A stretch of 42,687 nucleotides of DNA. Origin: Chlamydiota bacterium. GTDB taxonomy: Bacteria; Chlamydiota; Chlamydiia; Chlamydiales; Parachlamydiaceae. The DNA is taken from the NCBI GenBank assembly GCA_013288825.1, contig JABDBC010000015.1:1-42687 (forward strand). The letters are read 5' to 3'. Positions 17,978 through 25,261 of this stretch are shown piece after piece. Under the pieces are notes generated by a model. It did no database searches, was not told where the DNA came from, and saw only the letters and a program-made list of their open reading frames with translations. Made by a program: the position numbers and the translations under genes. Position 1 is the first letter of the stretch; the number at the start of each line of letters is the position of its first letter.

Positions 17978-18011
17978 TATATCCGATACTAATACTTATT
18001 AGGAGGATATA
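17978..18011 (+). promoter_or_regulatory. Hairpin able to cover the ribosome site and start codon of the needle-like gene
   Basis: TATATCC (17978-17984) can pair with GGATATA (18005-18011), which includes the last G of AGGAGG and the A of the ATG. The loop is 20 nt. An upstream hairpin GGAAAT-GCA-ATTTCC lies at about 17939-17953. Pairing was done by eye; in vivo folding is unknown. Confidence 0.4.
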
Positions 18012-18301
18012 TGCCAACAGTAGTTACTGATCCTACTTCATTTGGCGGTGGCTCGACCAATCAGGCCCAAACGCTGACGGGATTCAATGTACAAGCATTG
18101 TTTACGTTAGTCAACAATGCCACAGTTAGCGCCAAAGCAAAGCTGCTTGAAATTCAAGGACGTCGCAGTGCAATTAGCATTGGTGACATGTTTGAAATGC
18201 AAATGTTAATGAACCACCTTTCACAACTATCAGAAATGTCAACCAACGTCGTCTCTGCGTCGAATACTGCAATCTCAAGTATGGCTAGAAACGTTAAATA
18301 A
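18011..18301 (+). CDS. Putative T3SS needle-type small protein (SctF/CdsF-like)
   Basis: Ninety-six residues with AGGAGG 4 nt before the ATG. The N-terminal third is flexible (Gly/Ser/Thr-rich). The rest forms a long amphipathic helix: SIGDMFEMQMLMNHLSQLSE, then MSTNVVSASNTAISSMARNV. The size, all-helical C-terminus and position two genes before sctQ fit a T3SS needle or rod subunit. I recall similar C-termini in chlamydial needle-type proteins but cannot verify this. It does not show the classic YscF pattern. It has its own strong promoter, long leader and downstream terminator, as expected for a structural protein needed in many copies. It could instead be another small helical export substrate. 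Confidence 0.6.
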   Translation: MPTVVTDPTSFGGGSTNQAQTLTGFNVQALFTLVNNATVSAKAKLLEIQGRRSAISIGDMFEMQMLMNHLSQLSEMSTNVVSASNTAISSMARNVK

Positions 18302-18307
18302 TAATTA

Positions 18308-18369
18308 GTCTTAATCGAGAATTCAACTAACGTTGATAGTTTGTGGAAACTCAAGCGATCGATTAAGAC
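18308..18369 (+). ncRNA. Candidate structured RNA element (three-helix junction) downstream of the needle-like gene
   Basis: A perfect 11-bp stem (GTCTTAATCGA 18308-18318 with TCGATTAAGAC 18359-18369) encloses two 5-bp hairpins, TCAAC-TAAC-GTTGA (18323-18336) and AGTTT-GTGG-AAACT (18338-18351). It sits 6 nt after the stop codon and 3 nt before a rho-independent terminator. It may be a 3' UTR stabiliser or the body of a processed small RNA. Pairing was found by eye. Confidence 0.5.
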
Positions 18370-18372
18370 CTG

Positions 18373-18408
18373 CTGATAATCGGCAGAAATGCCGATTATC
18401 AGTTTTTT
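18373..18408 (+). terminator. Rho-independent terminator after the needle-like gene
   Basis: A perfect 13-bp stem (CTGATAATCGGCA with TGCCGATTATCAG), a GAAA tetraloop and six T. This is the cleanest classical terminator in the window and separates the needle-like transcript from the next gene. Confidence 0.92.
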
Positions 18409-18436
18409 GAGTTCACGCTGTAAGGATGTGAGTATT

Positions 18437-19132
18437 ATGTCCGAAGACAAAATAGGCGGTGAGACCGCCGATGAGCTAGTAGCGCTAAAGGAAATTTCTG
18501 AGGAGTCTCAGGCTCCACAAAGGGTTCCTGCTGATCGTGAGAAATTTAATACCCTTATGCAAGAACAGCAAGCTCCTATGGCCCAAGGCAAAGTTCCTGG
18601 AGAAGTGCCTCAACAGACAACTCTCATAGATACTGTTCGTGATTTAAATTATTCTCCCAACAAGTCATCCCCGACCGTGAGTACTGATAAACTAATTTCT
18701 CAAACTAAAGAAGCTATTAATAGAATCGAGGAGATTAAGCACACATTATCCTCCTCGCCTGATGCCCATATTAAAACTTCTTTTCAAGGACTTTTGCAGA
18801 ACAAGCTAACGCACATCAACGAAAGTCTTAAAATTGCCTTATCTCGTGCAGGAATTGAATTTAATCCAACTGAAGGGGTTGCCTCTAAAGATAAAACACT
18901 CGGCGGGGCTGTCACCCGATTTTTAGGATTCTTATCAGACGGGCAAGGACAATTGGAAAACCTGGGAACCGAGTTACAGACGATGAGTGATAGGGGCAAG
19001 GATTTGACACCTGTTAATATGCTTGCAATTCAGGTGAAGGTGGGACAAATTCAGCAGGAGTTAGAACTATTTTCCAGCTTATTAAACAAAGCATTAGAAT
19101 CGATTAAAACGATAATGAATATCCAAGTTTAA
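18437..19132 (+). CDS. Putative T3SS inner-rod / needle-adapter protein (SctI-like C-terminus)
   Basis: 231 residues from ATG 18437. The frame opens at 18389, but that would start inside the terminator, and AAGGA lies 10 nt before 18437. The last 38 residues (TPVNMLAIQVKVGQIQQELE, then LFSSLLNKALESIKTIMNIQ) follow the SctI pattern of a leucine/glutamine helix ending in a short Leu/Ile-x-Q tail. The N-terminal part is acidic and disordered, with a REKFNTLMQE box. Classical SctI is about 80-150 residues, so this is long. A needle-length or early-substrate protein of the chlamydial CdsP type, which precedes sctQ in Chlamydia, is the main alternative. Confidence 0.55.
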   Translation: MSEDKIGGETADELVALKEISEESQAPQRVPADREKFNTLMQEQQAPMAQGKVPGEVPQQTTLIDTVRDLNYSPNKSSPTVSTDKLISQTKEAINRIEEIKHTLSSSPDAHIKTSFQGLLQNKLTHINESLKIALSRAGIEFNPTEGVASKDKTLGGAVTRFLGFLSDGQGQLENLGTELQTMSDRGKDLTPVNMLAIQVKVGQIQQELELFSSLLNKALESIKTIMNIQV

Positions 19133-19136
19133 GCAT

Positions 19137-19258
19137 AAGTTGAAAGCAAGGGCGTTATGGCGCAAAGATGTAAGTAAGAAGTTTGATATGAGATGAAAAT
19201 TGTATTAAACTTGAGCTTACGAATCTTTGCGTCTTAACGCCTTTGCTTTTTCTAACTT
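19137..19258. repeat. 122-bp diverged palindrome between the SctI-like gene and sctQ
   Basis: The left side (GCAAGGGCGTTATGGCGCAA, 19146 onward) pairs imperfectly with the right side (TTTGCGTCTTAACGCCTTTG). The units are variants of the ACGCAAAGGCGCAGAGACGC module. It begins 5 nt after the stop codon. The centre is AT-rich. Confidence 0.75.
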
Positions 19259-19327
19259 CTTCTCTTCCATGGAATCACGAAATCAGGTTTAATTAGGGAA
19301 GAAAGATGTTTTATTGGAGTTATTTAC

Positions 19328-20881
19328 GTGATAGGCACAGCAATGAATTGGCTCAAGCAGATTCCTACATCTCTGCTTGAAGAAGATGAAATACCACTGG
19401 TAGGATTTCCTCCGAATTTCCCCTGGGAAGAGCTATCTAAAAAACTCGCGCAACTTTTTCAGTTGCAAGACCTATCCATTTCCCCAGCACAGGCTTTAGA
19501 ATGGCGAGATGAGTCTACACTAGTTTCTGGATTGGGCGATGATTTGCGCATTCTCCAACTTGTGCTTAGTCCTGGAGAAGGGATCATTTATTGGGCAATG
19601 TCGACCCAGAGCTTAAGAGCCCTCATGGGATTGTTGCTAAATCACGACTCAAAGGCTTTGAGTGCATTGGATAGTGATTTTACAGAGGGATTTTATCGCT
19701 TCTTAGCTACTGAAATTATTCAAACAATGCCTCAATTAAACTTTGACAAATCGTTAACTTTCCATATTTTACAAGACAACAAGTTGCTCCATGAACCAGC
19801 CCTCTGCCTTGATGTTTCAATAAAAATAAAAGAGCAGGCTTTTTGGGGAAGATTGATTCTCTCTTCTAAGTTCAGAAGGGAGTGGAAAGAGAGGTATGCC
19901 AATAGAACCTTGTTGGCCTTTGGACAGTCGCTCAATCTTACGTTTCACCTAGAAGCAGGGAGGGTTTCTCTTGCCCCGCGAGTGTGGGCAAAGGTTAAAC
20001 CAGGCGATTTTGTATTTTTAGATGCTTGTTCATTGAACCCCAGGGAGGGGTCGGGACAATTAAAATTGACGATTCACGGACTTCCCTTATTTGCTGCAGA
20101 GTTAGCTGACGATGGGATCAAACTGTTGGACTTTTCTGAATACCAAGAAGGAGAATTTCATATGGCTCGAGATGAAGAAGAGCACGACGAGAATGACGAG
20201 CAAGAAGAGAGTGAATTCGGAGACGAAGAGCTCGAAGATGAGGATGAAGAGAGTGAGCTGGAGGAAACTTCAGATGAAAGCTTGAGTGAAGATCATCCAG
20301 AACAAGTAGAAGAAGACTTAGAGGAAAATTCTGAGGATACAGAAGCAGAATCGGAATCGGAAATCGAGGAGTCTCACGATGAAGTAGAGATCCAAAGCGA
20401 CATGGAACAAGCCCACGATGAAGAATTGGAAGAGGCTGTTCTTCAAACCGAAGTAAAAAAAGAATCTGTTGAAGAGATTGTGCATGAAGATGTAGAACAA
20501 AAAGAGTCGGAAGAAAAAGATGAGATCTCTGAAGACGAAGATCTTGAGTTTCAGGAAGAGAAGTGGCCGCCCCCTCCAGAAAAAAGGGTGACCCCTGAGA
20601 AACCGAAGGCTGAAAAACGACAAAAAAAAGAAAAAGTAAAACCCGTTGTCGAAGAGCCTCCAGCTTCGCTCACGGCCATCCCATTGTCCATTGTAGTCGA
20701 GGTAGGGCGCTTGCAGATGAGCCTACAAAAGCTTTTAGAGTTGCAACCCGGTAACCTCCTTGACCTCAAAGTGAACCCAGAAAGTGGTGTAGACCTTGTA
20801 GTAAATGGCCGCCGCATTGCAAGGGGAGAACTCCTGCTTATTGGTGATTCACTTGGAGTGCGCATCCTCGATATAAGCTAA
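19328..20881 (+). CDS. sctQ: T3SS cytoplasmic ring protein SctQ (FliM/FliN-like, SPOA domains)
   Basis: Component of the cytoplasmic sorting platform of the injectisome. The start is GTG at 19328 with GGAG 8 nt upstream; ATG 19343 is possible but less well placed. Of 517 residues, about 1-205 form the N-terminal domain and about 210-275 a first SPOA-like domain (PGDFVFLDACSLN, then LTIHGLPLFAAEL). About 280-410 is an extremely Glu/Asp-rich linker, then a PPPPEK and Lys-rich stretch. About 447-517 is the canonical C-terminal SPOA domain (IPLSIVVEVGRLQMSLQKLL, then NGRRIARGELLLIGDSLGVR). Chlamydia CdsQ is shorter, about 370 residues; most of the difference is the linker. The following kinase fits the chlamydial order. 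Confidence 0.93.
   Translation: MIGTAMNWLKQIPTSLLEEDEIPLVGFPPNFPWEELSKKLAQLFQLQDLSISPAQALEWRDESTLVSGLGDDLRILQLVLSPGEGIIYWAMSTQSLRALMGLLLNHDSKALSALDSDFTEGFYRFLATEIIQTMPQLNFDKSLTFHILQDNKLLHEPALCLDVSIKIKEQAFWGRLILSSKFRREWKERYANRTLLAFGQSLNLTFHLEAGRVSLAPRVWAKVKPGDFVFLDACSLNPREGSGQLKLTIHGLPLFAAELADDGIKLLDFSEYQEGEFHMARDEEEHDENDEQEESEFGDEELEDEDEESELEETSDESLSEDHPEQVEEDLEENSEDTEAESESEIEESHDEVEIQSDMEQAHDEELEEAVLQTEVKKESVEEIVHEDVEQKESEEKDEISEDEDLEFQEEKWPPPPEKRVTPEKPKAEKRQKKEKVKPVVEEPPASLTAIPLSIVVEVGRLQMSLQKLLELQPGNLLDLKVNPESGVDLVVNGRRIARGELLLIGDSLGVRILDIS
20148..20164 (+). promoter_or_regulatory. Internal ribosome site and in-frame ATG for a short SctQ-C form
   Basis: AAGGAG (20148-20153), 8 nt, then ATG (20162-20164), in frame as codon 279 of sctQ. 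It is a better ribosome site than that of the full-length start. Product: about 239 residues made of the acidic linker and the C-terminal SPOA domain. SctQ genes of Yersinia, Shigella and Salmonella are known to make such a short form by internal initiation. Confidence 0.7.
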
Positions 20882-20907
20882 ACAAATTCAGATCCCTGGC
20901 TATTAAA

Positions 20908-22494
20908 ATGGTAGAAAAAGATTTTTATACTCAACCAACTTATCCAGGGTTTCAACTAGAAGGGTCCCCAAAGCCTACTGCCCCAATCCCGCAGTTTATT
21001 GGACCTTACAAAATCGAAAGCCTACTCGAAAAGGGGAGTATGAGCTTGCTCTATTTAGGAACTCACCCTGAGACGAAAGATCCCACGACGATAAAGGTCC
21101 TTTCTCCCAAATATTTATCCCACCCCGAAGCAGTGAACCGCTTTATAAATGAAGCAGAAATCATTGCGATGACAAACCATCCAAACATCGTGCAACTCTA
21201 CGGCCATGGAGAATGGGAAGAGGGGCTGTATATTGCGATGGAGTTCATTCAAGGCACCTCTCTAAGGCAATATATTCTCCAAACTCCAGTTTCTTTAATA
21301 AGGGCTCTCGATATTATTATTGATATTGCCTATGCCCTCTGCCATTTGCATGCGCACGGGGTGATTCATCGAGATTTAAAGCCCGAAAACATTTTGATTA
21401 CTGAAACTGGTACAGTCAAAGTGATCGATTTTGGCATTGCTCAGCTGTTAACGGAAGAGAGCTATGCATCACATACCGGCCGCTTTATTGGCACGCCGAT
21501 TTATATGAGTCCAGAGCAGAAAGAGAATCCAAATGCTGTCTCTTTTCCTTCTGACATCTATTCCTTAGGCATCATTGCTTATGAATTGATCCTCGGGAAG
21601 CTATCCCATGGTCAGATCCATCTGTCTTTAATGCCTAAAGGAATACAAAAGATTCTCCACAAGGCACTGCAGCCCAAAGTTGAGGATCGCCATCAAGACG
21701 TCGTCGATTTTATTGCAGAGCTTTCTGCTTATCGAAATTCCAAAAGCATGCAGAAAGAGAAAAAACCAAGCGATCCTTTAAACGAAATGGTTGAGAGTCT
21801 CAAGCAGGTTCAAATGACCCTTGTCGCAAGCACTCCTCCGCAGTGGCCAGGAATGGAAATTGGTTTGGCTGGACATCAGGGAATTAGTCTTTCCGGAATT
21901 TATTACGATTTCTTTGAAATTCCAGAAGGCTCTTATGGCATTATTATGGGGGAATCTTCTGCAAAAGGGGCAGAAGGTGTGACTTACACTGCCGTTTTAA
22001 GGGGCCTTGTGAGGGCACTTTGTCGCTTGACTACCAAACCAGTTGAATTAGCCACTCTCTTGAATGATATCATTTTACGCGATAGTATGAATCAGCGGTT
22101 TTCATTGGCCTACTTAGTTCTTAATCCACAAAATAACGAACTTAGATATATTTCGTGTGGTTACGGAAATTTATGGCATATTACAGGTGAAAAAAGCGAA
22201 GTGGAGAAAATTGCAACCCAGAATCCCCCTTTGGGTGTCGCTCAGGAGAGTGAATTTGCTGAAGTTTCAGCTAAATGGGAAATTGGGGATACTTTAGTGA
22301 TTAATACTTTTGCCGTTCCAGAAGCAATGTCGCCTAACGAATTCTCCGAGCAAGCTTTTAAGCAGGCATTGGATGAAAATAGAGGACGTCCTCCTCAGAA
22401 GCAGGTGGAGGGGATTTTGCTGAAAGCTCGCATCAGTGCAAATATGTTGCTACAACAAAGATCGATTGCACTTATAAGTTTGTTGCGAAAATGA
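20908..22494 (+). CDS. pkn5: Ser/Thr protein kinase fused to a degenerate SpoIIE/PP2C-type domain (Pkn5-like)
   Basis: 528 residues, 26 nt after sctQ. About 33-275 is a Hanks-type kinase: a loose Gly loop (LEKGSMSLLYLG), Lys63 in TTIKVL, HRDLKPEN at 154-161, DFG at 174-176, GTPIYMSPE at 195-203 and Asp216. The catalytic residues are present. About 310-528 resembles a SpoIIE/RsbU phosphatase (GIYYDFFEIPEGSYGIIMGE, then SSAKG), but the metal-binding Asp of the usual GGDYYDFF is Ile, the GDxSGKG Asp is Glu, and the late TDG motif is NTF. The domain is thus probably catalytically dead and may bind or sense. In Chlamydia, pkn5 follows cdsQ and is itself exported by the T3SS. Its role here is inferred from position. 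Confidence 0.85.
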   Translation: MVEKDFYTQPTYPGFQLEGSPKPTAPIPQFIGPYKIESLLEKGSMSLLYLGTHPETKDPTTIKVLSPKYLSHPEAVNRFINEAEIIAMTNHPNIVQLYGHGEWEEGLYIAMEFIQGTSLRQYILQTPVSLIRALDIIIDIAYALCHLHAHGVIHRDLKPENILITETGTVKVIDFGIAQLLTEESYASHTGRFIGTPIYMSPEQKENPNAVSFPSDIYSLGIIAYELILGKLSHGQIHLSLMPKGIQKILHKALQPKVEDRHQDVVDFIAELSAYRNSKSMQKEKKPSDPLNEMVESLKQVQMTLVASTPPQWPGMEIGLAGHQGISLSGIYYDFFEIPEGSYGIIMGESSAKGAEGVTYTAVLRGLVRALCRLTTKPVELATLLNDIILRDSMNQRFSLAYLVLNPQNNELRYISCGYGNLWHITGEKSEVEKIATQNPPLGVAQESEFAEVSAKWEIGDTLVINTFAVPEAMSPNEFSEQAFKQALDENRGRPPQKQVEGILLKARISANMLLQQRSIALISLLRK

Positions 22495-22506
22495 ATTAAA
22501 TAAAAT

Positions 22507-22698
22507 GAATTAAACGCAAAGGCCCCAAGACGCAAAGAAAGGGACAAAGGACGTAAAGGACATAAGGGACCTAAAGGACAAAAGGACGTAAAGGACCTAA
22601 CGCATTACTGCCCCGTCCTTTACGTCCTTGGTCCTTTACGTCCCTTATGTCCTTTACGTCCTTTGTTCCTTTTTTCTCCCCTTTGCGTTTTTTAATTC
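22507..22698. repeat. 192-bp palindrome combining two modules
   Basis: The outer ends are GAATTAAACGCAAAGG and CCTTTGCGTTTTTTAATTC (inverted, with a small insertion), the same outer module as at 15562-15909. Inside, degenerate GGACGTAAA and GGGACATAA units face each other around about 22602, the module that forms 17582-17721. It starts 12 nt after the kinase stop. Confidence 0.88.
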
Positions 22699-22716
22699 TC
22701 ATTAATTACATTTGCT

Positions 22717-22746
22717 TTGACATTAATAACGTAAACTATGTAAAAT
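22717..22746 (+). promoter_or_regulatory. Candidate strong promoter for the exported hydrolase cluster
   Basis: A perfect TTGACA (22717-22722), 18 nt, then TAAAAT (22741-22746), 37 nt before the ATG at 22784, just outside the palindrome. Confidence 0.7.
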
Positions 22747-22783
22747 TTATAGATTACGTATTAATTTAAAAGCAGGAAATTAT

Positions 22784-23779
22784 ATGAGAACGTTAAATAG
22801 ATTATTCCTTGTTTTATTGATTTCGACAACATTCATTTTGGAGTCTGTTGAAAATTCAATTGTTCCCACCATAGAACAGTATGAATCAATAGAGCATCTT
22901 GAGAACTGGAAATATTCTGACACGCAATTCTCCGAAATCACAACTGCTCTCGGTCACAAACAAGATAAGTTACGTGTCGTGACCTATAATGTGCTCTTTG
23001 ACGGGTACGCCAACGGTAGTCTTGCAGAGGAAAATCGTTGGTCCAATCGCCTCCCGCGGATTTTGGAGCTTCTTGACGAAATGCAAGCCGACATCATTGG
23101 CGTACAGGAATTTTGTATAGACCAGTACAACGATATGTTTCCTCAATTAGAAAATGTTTATGGCTTTGTTGCAAGAGAGGATAAAGAAGAAGAATTAAAT
23201 GGGATTTTCTACAAAAAAAGCCGTTTTGAACTCATTGACAGCAAAGTATGGTTTCTAACAACTACTCCAGAAGTCCCCAGTCGAAATGCCGTGACGATGG
23301 TCCAATTGAAGGATACCAAAACAGGACAATCTGTGGCAGTGTTCAACGCTCACTTTGACTTCTCTGAAATCAACACACGAGAATTTGAAGCAAGATTCAT
23401 TTGCCAAAAGATCATTGCAGTTCAACAGCAAATGCCCTGCATCTTTATGGGGGATCTCAACACATTTTCAAATCGGCCTGATTTAACCAAGCTGCCTTTT
23501 TACGATGGCGATTACATTCAACGTATCTTTGCTAAAGCTGGCCTGAAGGACGCCAAAGAAATATCATTGTTAGGCCATGTGGGCCCCATAGCGACCTTCA
23601 CAAATAGCGGTGAAAGCCCCGTTTCGTTTAAGGGTACAGGAACTCCAGGCATATTTCTAGATCATATTTATGTGTCGGAAGGAATTGATGTGCTCATTCA
23701 TGCAGTTCAATGCGGGACTGTCGATGGACATTTCCCTTCAGACCATCAACCTGTCTTAATGGATTTTTTCTTGGAATAA
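22784..23779 (+). CDS. Exported endonuclease/exonuclease/phosphatase (DNase I-like fold) protein
   Basis: 331 residues. The first 25 form a signal peptide (MRTLNRLFLVLLISTTFIL). Motifs of the metal-dependent EEP superfamily are in order: TYNVLFDG at 67-74, GVQEF at 106-110 (Glu metal ligand), NAHFD at 188-192 (catalytic His), GDLN at 223-226, DHIYV at 293-297 and SDHQPV at 319-324. All catalytic residues are present. Family members cleave DNA, RNA, phosphoinositides or sphingomyelin. The short metal-ligand loops and the NRLPRILELL-type stretch recall bacterial secreted EEP proteins but do not settle the substrate. It heads a run of exported proteins; the next gene is 26 nt downstream. It acts in the periplasm or outside the cell. 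Confidence 0.92.
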   Translation: MRTLNRLFLVLLISTTFILESVENSIVPTIEQYESIEHLENWKYSDTQFSEITTALGHKQDKLRVVTYNVLFDGYANGSLAEENRWSNRLPRILELLDEMQADIIGVQEFCIDQYNDMFPQLENVYGFVAREDKEEELNGIFYKKSRFELIDSKVWFLTTTPEVPSRNAVTMVQLKDTKTGQSVAVFNAHFDFSEINTREFEARFICQKIIAVQQQMPCIFMGDLNTFSNRPDLTKLPFYDGDYIQRIFAKAGLKDAKEISLLGHVGPIATFTNSGESPVSFKGTGTPGIFLDHIYVSEGIDVLIHAVQCGTVDGHFPSDHQPVLMDFFLE

Positions 23780-23805
23780 TCCAACTGATAAAGTGAGTAA
23801 AAACT

Positions 23806-24381
23806 ATGAAAATGAAATTGTTATTTAGCTTTTTCCTTATAGCTACAAGCCATTTATCGACAACTCCATTGTTTAGCAATTATGATACCTTGTGGGAGAA
23901 TCTGTTACATCCACGCGAGCTCATCGATAACACTACAGGACAGTTTGATATCAGAGAGCATTATCCTGAAATTCTGAAAGAGTATGCTGATCAATTTGTG
24001 GCGGATAATAATCTTCCAGCTTATTCGACAGCAGAATTGGATCCTTTTGGAAGGATCATTATCAAATGGAATACACACAATGATTTGGAAGCTTTTAAAA
24101 GTACTCGGGGAGATCTTCTTCGTTTAGTGAATATGAGCGGTATTACTGTGCGTAATTTTGAATATATCCATGTGGAAATACTTCCCGAAGCAGCCCCAAA
24201 GATCGAAATGCGTTGGACATGGTACAGAGGACAACCTCGTTTCACCAGACCGATACGACGCCGCCTTGAAACTTATATACTTCGAGAGAGTTTTCAAGAA
24301 ATGGACAATAGACTTGGTTTAGGGGATCGCCAATTAGTTGCAAGACCCTATCCTTTCCCGTACCCCCTCCCAGCAGAATAA
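23806..24381 (+). CDS. Exported protein of unknown function
   Basis: 191 residues, starting at ATG 23806 or the in-frame ATG two codons later; neither has a clear ribosome site, so translation may be coupled to the upstream gene 26 nt away. A signal peptide (MKMKLLFSFFLIATSHLSTT) is clear. The mature part contains FGRIIIKWNTHNDLEAFKST, a basic Arg-rich segment (TRPIRRRLETYILRESF) and a Pro/Tyr-rich tail (ARPYPFPYPLPAE). There are no cysteine pairs and no motif I recognise. Position between two exported phosphoesterase-type genes suggests a shared compartment; function is unknown. Confidence 0.8.
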   Translation: MKMKLLFSFFLIATSHLSTTPLFSNYDTLWENLLHPRELIDNTTGQFDIREHYPEILKEYADQFVADNNLPAYSTAELDPFGRIIIKWNTHNDLEAFKSTRGDLLRLVNMSGITVRNFEYIHVEILPEAAPKIEMRWTWYRGQPRFTRPIRRRLETYILRESFQEMDNRLGLGDRQLVARPYPFPYPLPAE

Positions 24382-24390
24382 GCAAAAGAA

Positions 24391-24538
24391 TTTTTACCAC
24401 AGAGATCACAGAGAGAAGAAGAGGAATTTGAGAGAAAATAAAAAATGCTAAGACGCATTAATGCGTCTTAGCATTTTTTGTTTTCTCCCAAATTCCTCTT
24501 CTTCTCTCCGTGATCTCTGTGGTAAAAATATACGTAAA
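24391..24538. repeat. 148-bp palindrome with a perfect 40-bp loopless core
   Basis: The ends TTTTTACCACAGAGATCACA and TGTGGTAAAAA belong to a module also present at 39155-39460. The core 24440-24479 is a perfect 20+20 palindrome without a loop, rich in A at one end and T at the other, so the RNA would form a terminator-like hairpin in both directions. It starts 9 nt after the stop of the 191-aa gene. Confidence 0.93.
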
Positions 24539-24640
24539 TATTTAATTATCAGGTGCTTACGTTTTATTTTTCTTGCTTTAAAAAACACGTTCTTTTATTG
24601 TTTATAAGGATAAACCTTTAACCAACTACTAAGGAGTGTT

Positions 24641-25246
24641 ATGTTGAAAAGATTTATCCAAAAAATGTCCCTCATCGTCCTTCTAACCGTTTCTCTATCT
24701 TCCCCTGCATTTGCAGCGGTAGATTATCAAGTAGAAAACCAACCACAAGTCATCGAAAGAGTCGTCCAGTTTGAGCAGAAAGGCATTTTAAAGCAAAAAC
24801 CTAATGGATATCTCTATCTCGAAGTTTCTAGAGATTTTATTTCTGAAACGCTCCCATTGCTTGATGTGTCGGGAATCATTGTTCCTCCACGCCATTATAC
24901 AAGCAAGAAAGGCATCGGCGCACATATTAGCGTCATGTATGAAAATGAACAGATTATGAATGAAATCTGGGAAATTAAAGAGCTCGGACAAGAGTTTACT
25001 TTTACAGTATTGGAATTGCGCACAGTAAAGCTAAATAAAAATAATAAAGTAAAAAAACTCTGGTTGTTAGCAGTCTCTGCACCGGAATTAGAAAAGTTAC
25101 GTGAAAGTTATGGTCTTGAGTCTAAGTTGAAAGGGCATGATTTCCATATTACGATCGGCACACAAGTTCCTGGAAAACAACTGCAACTCGACGTTGAGGT
25201 TGACAATAAGGTTTATGAAGATATCGAAGAACTTGAAGCCGCATAA
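24641..25246 (+). CDS. Exported 2H-type phosphoesterase-like protein
   Basis: 201 residues; AAGGAG lies 4 nt before the ATG. A textbook signal peptide ends AFAA (residues 23-26). The mature protein carries two His-hydrophobic-Ser/Thr motifs about 75 residues apart: HIS at 95-97 in GIGAHISVMY and HIT at 169-171 in GHDFHITIG. This spacing and the beta-strand context are the signature of the 2H phosphoesterase superfamily (LigT, cyclic phosphodiesterases), which act on 2',3'-cyclic or 2'-5' phosphodiester bonds. Most family members are cytoplasmic, so a signal peptide is unusual. The exact family is not one I can name. Confidence 0.75.
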   Translation: MLKRFIQKMSLIVLLTVSLSSPAFAAVDYQVENQPQVIERVVQFEQKGILKQKPNGYLYLEVSRDFISETLPLLDVSGIIVPPRHYTSKKGIGAHISVMYENEQIMNEIWEIKELGQEFTFTVLELRTVKLNKNNKVKKLWLLAVSAPELEKLRESYGLESKLKGHDFHITIGTQVPGKQLQLDVEVDNKVYEDIEELEAA

Positions 25247-25261
25247 AACAACTTAATTTTA

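Noticed and set aside
20318-20623. Minus-strand Phe-rich frame opposite the acidic part of sctQ
   Set aside because: Phe/Leu codons are the complement of GAA/GAG; it is a shadow of the acidic linker.
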